A DNA stretch of 5,756 nt from Promethearchaeota archaeon (lineage in GTDB: Archaea; Asgardarchaeota; Lokiarchaeia; Sigynarchaeales; SOKP01): contig JAEOUI010000479.1 in assembly GCA_016839425.1 (NCBI GenBank), positions 1-5,756 of the forward strand. The letters run 5' to 3'. Below are positions 1-4,625 of the stretch, in pieces; the stretch's first letter is position 1, and each line of letters starts with the position of its first letter. A model generated the notes under the pieces. It was not told the DNA's origin. It made no database searches and saw only the letters and a program-made list of their open reading frames with translations. The translations under genes and the position numbers were made by a program.

Positions 1-49
1 AATCCTCCTCTTTTTGAAAATCTTCTAACATGTCTAAAAAATCGCTCAT
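1..49 (-). CDS. 5' end of an unknown gene, cut by the left edge
   Basis: Only the first 16 codons are inside the window (MSDFLDMLEDFQKEED). The start ATG is at 49-47 and is preceded by AAGGTGATGAA, the same ribosome binding box used by several genes in this window. That box lies inside the last codons of the winged-helix gene, whose TGA stop overlaps this ATG as ATGA, a classic translational-coupling arrangement. The visible part is acidic and likely helical. Nothing can be said about function, except that it should be made together with the winged-helix protein. Confidence 0.7.
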   Translation of the reverse strand, partial: MSDFLDMLEDFQKEED

Positions 50-834
50 TTCATCACCTTTTTAATTGCGTTTGCTAGTTTCTTGTTATCGATGTTTTCT
101 GAAGCTAATTCTTGGAATTTTTGAAATGAAAGCGAAGATCCTTTCTTTCTGAGAAGATCTGTAATGGCATCAAAAGTTTTCATGAGACCATTAAAAGAAC
201 CCTTGATATCGTCGTCAAGCATGGTATTTTTAGTACTTGATTTTAGCTCCTTTTCTTGCTTCTTAAGTTCTTTTTCTAAATCATTAGACCTTTCCTTGTT
301 TTCCTTGAGTTGTTTTTCCAGATCGTCAATCTTTTGCTGAAGAATGTCGTCTCGCTTTTTTAACGCCTCGTCAATGGAGATTTTAACGCTTCTTAGTGTG
401 GGTTCGTATGTTGTCATGTTGTCCATTTCCGATCCAATTGCGATCAAGTACGAAAGATCGGGTTCGGCTCCTATTTGTTTTAGAGCGTAATCCAACGAGT
501 TAAAGCCCGTTAGAAAACCCGTTTGCGCCCGTTCTAAATCTTCTTGGGCAACGCCTAACAACTCTTCAAAGTTTTGTTTTGGTGTTAAGAAGTCAAACTC
601 TTTTCCTTTATCGGTTATGGAAACATGATTGACTTTGCCCGTTTTCATTACCTCGACCATCCCTAAGCTTTTAAGAGATGTTATATATCGTGAAACATTT
701 GACGAGTGGATGCCCGTACTTTGAGCTATTTCCTCGTATTTAGCAGTTCGGGCTTCGTTTTTTTTTAAATATTCCATTATGGCAATTTCGGATGGAGACC
801 ACCCGACGCTTTCAACATTTTTACTAATTTTCAT
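46..834 (-). CDS. Winged-helix DNA-binding protein with central coiled coil
   Basis: About 262 residues. Residues roughly 12-75 read as a winged helix-turn-helix of the general MarR/TrmB/ArsR type: a first helix (PSEIAIMEYLKKN), a second helix (KYEEIAQSTG), a recognition helix (SSNVSRYITSLKSLG), then a wing (VEVMKTGKVNHVSITDKGKEF). About residues 155-200 are a charged heptad-rich coiled coil (KIDDLEKQLKENKERSNDLEKE is part of it), followed by a helical C-terminal part. This suggests a dimeric or oligomeric DNA-binding protein, perhaps a regulator or a partition/replication accessory factor; the fold is seen, the role is inferred. The start is uncertain. GTG 837 and ATG 834 both sit within or against the AGGTGATG box, and an ATT at 828 has better spacing. 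It follows hairpin element A and is coupled to the next gene by an ATGA overlap. Confidence 0.75.
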   Translation of the reverse strand: MKISKNVESVGWSPSEIAIMEYLKKNEARTAKYEEIAQSTGIHSSNVSRYITSLKSLGMVEVMKTGKVNHVSITDKGKEFDFLTPKQNFEELLGVAQEDLERAQTGFLTGFNSLDYALKQIGAEPDLSYLIAIGSEMDNMTTYEPTLRSVKISIDEALKKRDDILQQKIDDLEKQLKENKERSNDLEKELKKQEKELKSSTKNTMLDDDIKGSFNGLMKTFDAITDLLRKKGSSLSFQKFQELASENIDNKKLANAIKKVMK

Positions 835-857
835 CACCTATTTTTATTATTTTTTTT

Positions 858-912
858 AAGTTTTCGCCAAGCTCGATACGGGCCTAGCTAAAAAAACTTG
901 GGCTAAACGCCC
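858..912 (-). repeat. Intercistronic hairpin A (family 1)
   Basis: Read on the minus strand: a short stem GGGC-GTTTA-GCCC (912-900), then AAGTTTTT, a 3-nt bulge TTA, a 23-nt hairpin at 888-866 (starts GCTAGGCCCG, loop TAT, ends CTTGGC), and GAAAACTT closing the outer AT stem. The inner stem has nine pairs out of ten positions, with one C.A mismatch. The TAG stop of the HAD gene lies inside the GGGC stem (905-903). An A-rich spacer and AGGTGATGAAA follow. It is nearly identical to element B. The GC stem followed by a T run resembles an intrinsic terminator, but function is inferred. Confidence 0.75.
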
Positions 913-1544
913 TTTTTTATGTTTAAATTGTTCCAAACATCTTTTTTATTGATTTCGTGGAGCGAAACATTTGGTTTTTTATTTATTTTGTCAAAATAAT
1001 CCGTGATATCGTCGTAAATGTAAATCCTCTCTGCTAATCCATATTTCTCAATTATCTCGTTTATAACCAGAGCCTTAAAACCGTTGTAAGAGGATGGAGT
1101 ATGTTTTAACGCTTCAGGATAATAAATTATCTCCATGTTTAGTCCAAGATTTGCGAGATCCTTTAGTTGAAATTTTGTCAGGTCTTCGAAATGTGATCTT
1201 TTTCGCCCGGTTATAAAAAATAACCTGGAAAATCGGTCAAAATTTCGTTGGGCAAAATTCAAAAATTCGGGATATAATTTGGTTTTTAATCCCATTTCGT
1301 TTACATTCTCCACTATTTTTTGAACATCCTGGTCTTCTAGGGATAGATTGGGAAAGTTTGATTTTAATATACAATCGTCAATGTCAAGCAAATGAACTAC
1401 TTGAAATTCAGGAATTAAATGTAATAATTCAGAATTTCTTTTAAGTTCGATATTTTCAAAACCTTCAATATTTCTTAGTAGATCTAGGAGATCACTTTCG
1501 TCGTCGTAAATTATCTTTCCATCTTCCGTCTTTTTTATTGCCAC
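903..1544 (-). CDS. HAD-superfamily phosphatase-like protein
   Basis: 213 residues from GTG at 1544, chosen because TAGGAGGTAATTAATC precedes it with ideal spacing. The HAD catalytic motifs appear in order. Motif I is LLDIDDC with nucleophile D54 and acid/base D56; motif II is FFITGR with T112; motif III is K157 in NGFKALV; motif IV is YIYDD with D178 and D179, for Mg2+ binding. The GR...F...L spacing and terminal YDD recall the HAD domain of Swiss-army-knife RNA-repair-like proteins (Pfam HAD_SAK_1), so a nucleic-acid end phosphatase is possible. That assignment is from memory and tentative. The first 45 residues are an acidic N-terminal extension. The SD overlaps the TAG stop of the 80-residue gene upstream, so the two are coupled. 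The last residues (KKGV and stop) come from hairpin element A. Confidence 0.72.
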   Translation of the reverse strand: MAIKKTEDGKIIYDDESDLLDLLRNIEGFENIELKRNSELLHLIPEFQVVHLLDIDDCILKSNFPNLSLEDQDVQKIVENVNEMGLKTKLYPEFLNFAQRNFDRFSRLFFITGRKRSHFEDLTKFQLKDLANLGLNMEIIYYPEALKHTPSSYNGFKALVINEIIEKYGLAERIYIYDDITDYFDKINKKPNVSLHEINKKDVWNNLNIKKGV

Positions 1545-1557
1545 GATTAATTACCTC

Positions 1558-1800
1558 CTAAAATGGATCTATGCCTTTAGGCACAAGCGTATTCATGATA
1601 TAAAACGATAAGTCTTCTTGTGATAAACCCTCTATGACAACTTTGTAATTAGTAGGTTTTTCTTCAAATGGTATTCTGTCAATCCATTGAATAATGTATT
1701 TCTTTAACATGTTTAGGTCTTCTTCGTCGAGGGCAATATCTTTGAAATAATTATTGACTATTCTCGCCATTTCCCCGGTTGTTTCATTCATCCAATACAT
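1558..1800 (-). CDS. Unknown 80-residue protein
   Basis: Start ATG at 1800 is preceded by AAGGTGATGAA, a well-spaced extended Shine-Dalgarno, so the start is secure. The product is acidic and mostly helical, with a middle segment LNMLKKYIIQWIDRIPF and an aromatic, proline-containing C-terminus ending GIDPF. No signal peptide, membrane helix or metal-binding cysteines are visible, and I do not recognise a family. It follows hairpin element B and is coupled to the HAD gene: its TAG stop begins the AGGAGGT ribosome binding site of that gene. Close coupling suggests that the two are made together and may act together, but that is inference. Confidence 0.72.
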   Translation of the reverse strand: MYWMNETTGEMARIVNNYFKDIALDEEDLNMLKKYIIQWIDRIPFEEKPTNYKVVIEGLSQEDLSFYIMNTLVPKGIDPF

Positions 1801-1826
1801 TTCATCACCTTGATTGTTTGTTTTTT

Positions 1827-1881
1827 AAGTTTTTGCCAAGTCCGATACGGGCCTAGCTTAAAAAACTTGGGCTAAATGCCC
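1827..1881 (-). repeat. Intercistronic hairpin B (family 1)
   Basis: Minus strand: GGGC-ATTTA-GCCC (1881-1869), AAGTTTTT, bulge TAA, a 23-nt hairpin (1857-1835, starts GCTAGGCCCG, loop TAT, ends GGACTTGGC), then AAAAACTT closing an 8-bp AT stem. The inner stem pairs at nine of ten positions. It differs from element A at about five of 55 positions. The C.A mismatch moves by one base pair because GAG in A is GGA in B. It begins directly after the TAA stop of the cysteine-rich gene and is followed by an A-rich spacer and AAGGTGATGAAATG. Confidence 0.78.
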
Positions 1882-2322
1882 TTATTCTAAAAGTTTAATA
1901 TCGTGTCCTTTAATACCCAATCGTGAAATCTTTTCACCATAATGACATTTGGGACATTCAAAATATAACCACACCTTTTCGTTAAAAAGATCGGTTTGCC
2001 ATCCTCCTTCGTGTTGCCAATAATGCACGATTGGTACATGAGACTCGTTGCAAGAACTTCTAGTACAATTCTTTTGCGTTAACTGATCAAATAATTTCTT
2101 GCCAAGCTTTTTTGGAAGAACATGGGATCTATAATCGTTTCCCAAACTTGTTTTTCCCGTTATTTCTCCTTCAAAATACCATTCTTTCTCGCACATCCTA
2201 TCAGGATACATGTTCTTGGTCGGACAATGTAGACAACAAAAATACTCGCACATCAAGCCTTTGAAACGAGGAATTAGCGTTATTTCACATCCGCATCCTT
2301 CAGCTTTTATTTTCTTGGTCAT
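1882..2322 (-). CDS. Cysteine-rich, probable zinc-binding protein
   Basis: 146 residues with 11 cysteines at about 10, 12, 25, 29, 30, 33, 44, 86, 91, 123 and 126. The pairs CGC, CCLHC, CTRSSC and CPKC, together with histidines near 32, 95, 100, 104 and 127, suggest two or more structural metal sites. The final CPKC with HYGEKISRLG looks like half of a zinc ribbon. Tryptophan-rich WQHEGGW and KVWLYFECP lie between. Start ATG 2322 has GAGGTG about 10 nt upstream, inside the last codons of the 49-residue gene, so the two are coupled. I do not recognise the family. A nucleic-acid- or protein-binding role is plausible, and catalysis cannot be judged. The TAA stop abuts hairpin element B. Confidence 0.75.
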   Translation of the reverse strand: MTKKIKAEGCGCEITLIPRFKGLMCEYFCCLHCPTKNMYPDRMCEKEWYFEGEITGKTSLGNDYRSHVLPKKLGKKLFDQLTQKNCTRSSCNESHVPIVHYWQHEGGWQTDLFNEKVWLYFECPKCHYGEKISRLGIKGHDIKLLE

Positions 2323-2325
2323 TAT

Positions 2326-2475
2326 TTAAGACACCTCGTAAATTATGTGATATTTAATCGTTTGCCCATCGTCCCATAAAGTTGTTTGAATATTAACGAT
2401 CTTTCCGCATTTTTGATTGATTTTGGTCAACGCTTCCTCGATTTTATGACTATAAGCTTCTGTATATTCATACAT
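2326..2475 (-). CDS. 49-residue microprotein, Cse60-like (tentative)
   Basis: A short gene reading MYEYTEAYSHKIEEALTKIN and ending TIKYHIIYEVS. Support comes from context. GAGGTAAAATAGA precedes the ATG at 2475, overlapping the TAG stop of the gene before it. Its own last codons (GAG GTG TCT TAA) form the ribosome binding site of the cysteine-rich gene, and only three bases separate its stop from that start. The pattern of an N-terminal helix, then KIVNIQTTLWDDG, then a hydrophobic YHIIYEV strand recalls Cse60-type small proteins common in Firmicutes and their phages. This likeness is from memory and weak. Such proteins have no well-defined biochemical role. A coding sequence is likely; the function is unknown. 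Confidence 0.68.
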   Translation of the reverse strand: MYEYTEAYSHKIEEALTKINQKCGKIVNIQTTLWDDGQTIKYHIIYEVS

Positions 2476-2476
2476 T

Positions 2477-2770
2477 CTATTTTACCTCGTAACATTTTTT
2501 TAGATTGTGATAAATTTTATTTCTCGGCCAAGCGAGGAACGAGATGAGATCTTTTTCGTCTTCTTTTTTGAGATAAGAGAGCTTTTCCATTATGTATGCC
2601 TTTGTTATGATTTTGTTATTTTCTCCAATAATTAAAGCAATCATGGCAATAGCCCATTTTTTTTTTTTAATTCCCAAAAGTTGTTGGATTACATCCCCAC
2701 GATTTAATTTATATTCGGATTTTAACAAGAATTCTTCGAAATTTTTCAATTCTTGGTCGCTTTTTAACAT
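2477..2770 (-). CDS. Unknown helical protein, 97 residues
   Basis: Starts at ATG 2770. An AAAGGTGATG box lies upstream but about 8 nt further away than at the sister genes, and the ATG inside that box is in another frame. The product is lysine-rich and probably all helical, with a short hydrophobic stretch (WAIAMIALIIGE) after KKKK. That could be a buried helix or, less likely, a short membrane segment. No known motif is recognised. The KKKK is encoded by a run of 12 A residues (2657-2668 as T on the plus strand), a potential slippage site. It follows hairpin element D and begins a group with the 49-residue gene and the cysteine-rich gene, since its stop region carries the next SD. Confidence 0.65.
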   Translation of the reverse strand: MLKSDQELKNFEEFLLKSEYKLNRGDVIQQLLGIKKKKWAIAMIALIIGENNKIITKAYIMEKLSYLKKEDEKDLISFLAWPRNKIYHNLKKCYEVK

Positions 2771-2800
2771 CGTAATTTTTCATCACCTTTGTTTTGTTAA

Positions 2801-2836
2801 ATTTGCCGGGCCTAGACGCTAGGTCTGGTTTCAAAT
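2801..2836 (-). repeat. Intercistronic hairpin D (family 2)
   Basis: Minus strand: ATTTG, 3-nt bulge AAA, a 23-nt hairpin (2828-2806, CCAGACCTAG, loop CGT, CTAGGCCCGG), then CAAAT closing a 5-bp outer stem. The inner stem pairs at eight of ten positions, with two A.C mismatches. The plan is the same as family 1 although the sequence differs: 5'-side 3-nt bulge, 23-nt hairpin, 3-nt loop. It lies 8 bases after the TGA of the zinc-ribbon gene and is followed by an A/T spacer and AAAGGTGATGAAA. The flank ATTTGAAACCAG...GGCAAAT is shared with element E. Confidence 0.72.
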
Positions 2837-2844
2837 AAAAAATC

Positions 2845-3174
2845 TCAATAATTTTTGTATTTTATGATGTTGCTAATTTTATTTTCCTTGTAGAGATTAT
2901 GCTCGATACCTACTTGAATGTTCCACAACCGATTATTTAGCTCTTTAAAGGTCTCGGCTTGCTTCTTTTGTTCTTGATCTTTAGAGATTTGATAAATCCT
3001 TTCGCAATCAATTTCTTGGTTTGATAACGCCTCAACGATTCGATCTAAATCTTTAATACTAATTGTTATATTGATTGTCGAGCATTCGTCGCAAAGTTGG
3101 GTTGATGGATCGAATGTAGAAACCATTGCATTGCATTTCTGACAATAGAAATTTCTAATTGTATTTCTTTCCAT
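2845..3174 (-). CDS. Small zinc-ribbon protein
   Basis: 109 residues. The N-terminus carries a compact four-cysteine zinc ribbon, with CQKC at 11-14 and CDEC at 28-31 separated by a turn (NAMVSTFDPSTQL). The rest is helical and charged, with a middle helix around LDRIVEALSNQ, a glutamine/lysine-rich stretch (KDQEQKKQAETFKELNNR), and a basic tail ending KYKNY. This organisation of ribbon plus helical tail fits a nucleic-acid- or protein-binding accessory protein; no enzyme motif is seen. Start ATG 3174 is set by GAGGTTTAAAAAG, whose TAA is the stop of the preceding small acidic gene, so translation is coupled. It ends just before hairpin element D. Confidence 0.74.
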   Translation of the reverse strand: MERNTIRNFYCQKCNAMVSTFDPSTQLCDECSTINITISIKDLDRIVEALSNQEIDCERIYQISKDQEQKKQAETFKELNNRLWNIQVGIEHNLYKENKISNIIKYKNY

Positions 3175-3178
3175 CTTT

Positions 3179-3382
3179 TTAAACCTCTACTAATTCTTTT
3201 AAATTTTTCAATTCTTCGTGAATCTTTTTGATCGATGTAAGTTGGGCTTGAAGTCCTGCATACTTAGTTGAGTTTTCAACATAATCGTTATTCATGAACT
3301 TACGCCATAACTCGTCAAATAAATTTCCAAACTCTTCTATATCCCCATCAATATCCGGGTAATAGTCAGCATACTTGGTCAT
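3179..3382 (-). CDS. Small acidic protein of unknown function
   Basis: 67 residues from ATG at 3382 (MTKYADYYPDIDGDIEEFGN). This start is preferred over the GTG and ATG at 3391 and 3388, because those lie within the AGGTGATGAAA ribosome box itself. The N-terminal third is acidic and aromatic; the C-terminal part forms a likely amphipathic helix (QLTSIKKIHEELKNLKELVEV) able to self-associate. No known motif is visible. It follows hairpin element C and is coupled to the zinc-ribbon gene through a shared GAGGTTTAA stop/SD overlap, which suggests that the pair works as a unit. Small size and acidity would fit an adaptor or inhibitor, but nothing in the sequence proves that. Confidence 0.7.
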   Translation of the reverse strand: MTKYADYYPDIDGDIEEFGNLFDELWRKFMNNDYVENSTKYAGLQAQLTSIKKIHEELKNLKELVEV

Positions 3383-3398
3383 TTTCATCACCTAATTT

Positions 3399-3452
3399 AA
3401 GTTTTTACCCGACTTGAAGCAAGTCAGGCTTAAAAAACTTGGGCTAAACGCC
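3399..3452 (-). repeat. Intercistronic hairpin C (family 1, changed stem)
   Basis: Minus strand: GGC-GTTTA-GCC (3452-3441 with an extra C), AAGTTTTT, bulge TAA, a 23-nt hairpin (3429-3407, GCCTGACTTG, loop CTT, CAAGTCGGGT), then AAAAACTT closing an 8-bp AT stem. All ten inner positions pair, two of them as G-T wobbles. The flanks match elements A and B almost exactly, but the inner stem sequence is largely different, so structure rather than sequence is kept. The TAG stop of the upstream 240-residue gene lies in the GGC stem (3446-3444). A spacer and AGGTGATGAAAATG follow. Confidence 0.8.
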
Positions 3453-4166
3453 TTTTTTAATCTTTAAGTCTCCTTCTTTAATTTCCTTAGATATTTCTTC
3501 TAATTGTTCATCATCAATTTCATTAATAGATTTTACAGATAAACGAATTAAATCTTCAATCTTTGACTCGTAGGGAATATAATAACCTATCGCTCCTGCA
3601 CCTCCTGTAGCGACATTGTTCCACGCCCAACAATCCCCATCAGATCCGTTATTTTGAATTGCCCATATCCTGTTCTTTTCAATAACAAACCAATGCCCTC
3701 CTCCATATATGTTATGGGGATAATAGGGTGTTTCGATCTTAATTCCCTCAGGTTCAGCGTTAGGTTCAGGATAGATGCCATTTTCTTGAATGAATTTAAA
3801 AATATTTCGAGCAATTGCATGTAATTTCATGCGTTTTTGCTCTTTTTTCTTCCGTCTATCTGCATCTTCTTTCTGTTTCTGTAGTGTATATACAGAAACA
3901 TCATAACCTTTAACTTGTAATCTCTGAAAGCCCTCCTCAGAGAAGAAATAGCGTCCAAGATAATTTGCTTGTTCTCCGATTAGTAGCCATTCTTCCCCAT
4001 AATACTCGTCATTTCTGTCGAAAGGTTTGTTATAAAACAACTCTCCCTTATGGGATAGTTCTCTATAATCTGCTTTCGATAAGGGATAATTTGAACTATT
4101 TTCAAACAAGTATTTCATATTACCTTTAAATTCCATTTCTTTTAATTTTATTTCCACTTTTTTCAT
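3444..4166 (-). CDS. Conserved-looking hypothetical with GGGHWF / NNGSDGD / GGAGAIG core
   Basis: About 240 residues. The N-terminal part (1-95) is mixed alpha/beta with tyrosine-rich segments. Residues about 96-115 are a very basic Lys/Arg linker. The C-terminal domain carries a glycine-rich core: GGGHWFVIE (155-163), WAIQNNGSDGDCW (168-180) and NNVATGGAGAIG (183-194). Those motifs look strongly conserved. I recall similar sequences as unnamed proteins in bacterial and plasmid or phage genomes, but cannot confirm it. No classic catalytic set is recognised; H158, D176 and D178 would be the residues to watch. The start is uncertain: ATG 4172 and GTG 4169 precede ATG 4166, and GTG 4157 has better spacing from TGGTGATG. 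The last codons (KKGV and stop) are supplied by hairpin element C. It stands alone between elements E and C. Confidence 0.72.
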   Translation of the reverse strand: MKKVEIKLKEMEFKGNMKYLFENSSNYPLSKADYRELSHKGELFYNKPFDRNDEYYGEEWLLIGEQANYLGRYFFSEEGFQRLQVKGYDVSVYTLQKQKEDADRRKKKEQKRMKLHAIARNIFKFIQENGIYPEPNAEPEGIKIETPYYPHNIYGGGHWFVIEKNRIWAIQNNGSDGDCWAWNNVATGGAGAIGYYIPYESKIEDLIRLSVKSINEIDDEQLEEISKEIKEGDLKIKKGV

Positions 4167-4177
4167 CACCATTTTTT

Positions 4178-4214
4178 ATTTGCCAGGCTAGATTTTAGTG
4201 TCCTGGTTTCAAAT
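4178..4214 (-). repeat. Intercistronic hairpin E (family 2, weaker)
   Basis: Minus strand: ATTTG, bulge AAA, a 24-nt hairpin (4206-4183, starting CCAGG and ending CCTGG), then CAAAT closing the outer stem. The inner stem is CCAGG/CCTGG, then a bulge ACA, then CTA/TAG around an AAATC loop, so it is less regular than the other four. The flanks ATTTGAAACCAG and GGCAAAT match element D. It overlaps the final base of the upstream TAA stop and is followed by an A-rich spacer and TGGTGATGAAA. Confidence 0.6.
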
Positions 4215-4624
4215 TATTTTATAAAATAATAACAATCTTTTTCTTCTTCAATTTGTAAAATCTTTCCATTTATTCGTGCCCATGCGGTAAATATAAACAC
4301 GCCTTTATCGTCTGATTTTAAAGGCCATGTTAAAAAAGAGTTTTCCGAGAAATTAAATACGAAGGGTGCGTTAGAAAAATCTTCTAACATAATTTCAAAC
4401 CTTTTTTCGCTTTCATATCTTTTAACGATAATCCATGTTGCCTCTCTTAGCTCTTTCCTTACCGTTTCAATATGAATATCGGGAACAAGCATTCTAAAGG
4501 CTCCTGCATTTGGAGAAACAATAAAAATTCCATTTTTGTTATAAGGAGAATCAAAATAATTGGTGTTGATTACATCCGCACCCATGTTTTCAATGTAGAA
4601 AGGTTCGTTAAAAGAATCGTTCAT
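4214..4624 (-). CDS. Conserved-looking hypothetical, 136 residues
   Basis: Start ATG 4624 is set by AAAGAGGTGAATCTCTAAA, in which TAA is the stop of the preceding gene; the two genes are therefore coupled. Visible segments are MGADVINTNYFDSPY (14-28), NAGAFRMLVPD (39-49), a helix ETVRKELREATWIIVKR, EIMLEDFSNAPFVF, and FIFTAWARINGKILQIEE near the end. The composition suggests a compact beta-rich domain with one helix. I have an impression that GAFR-L-VP and EDxSxAPF motifs recur in unnamed bacterial, plasmid or cyanobacterial proteins, but this is recollection only. There are no membrane segments or metal-binding cysteines, and no function can be given. The next gene downstream, beyond hairpin E, also has the look of a widespread unnamed family. 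Confidence 0.72.
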   Translation of the reverse strand: MNDSFNEPFYIENMGADVINTNYFDSPYNKNGIFIVSPNAGAFRMLVPDIHIETVRKELREATWIIVKRYESEKRFEIMLEDFSNAPFVFNFSENSFLTWPLKSDDKGVFIFTAWARINGKILQIEEEKDCYYFIK

Positions 4625-4625
4625 T

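Noticed and set aside
834..866. Bacterial promoter within the 3' side of the hairpins (TTGGCG and TAATAA in element A)
   Set aside because: The hexamers are poor, their spacing is not kept in element B, and they are absent in D and E. No archaeal TATA-like box recurs either.
2592..2822. Plus-strand open frame
   Set aside because: It is antisense to the 97-residue gene and hairpin D, has no ribosome binding site, and its hydrophobic content comes from reading the opposite strand.
858..3452. CRISPR array
   Set aside because: The repeats are hundreds of bases apart with genes between them, are only three copies in the larger family, and differ in the stem.
3587..3820. Second minus-strand frame inside the 240-residue gene
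   Set aside because: It is fully inside a better-supported gene in another frame and has no ribosome binding site.
858..4214. Integron-like attC sites between same-direction gene groups
   Set aside because: The one-hairpin-per-boundary layout resembles cassettes, but the GTTRRRY and RYYYAAC core boxes are absent, the elements are too short, and there is no integron integrase in view.
2801..4214. Kink-turn or archaeal bulge-helix-bulge motif
   Set aside because: There is a 3-nt bulge, but the tandem G.A pairs of a kink-turn are missing, and there is only one bulge, not the two flanking a 4-bp helix of a bulge-helix-bulge.
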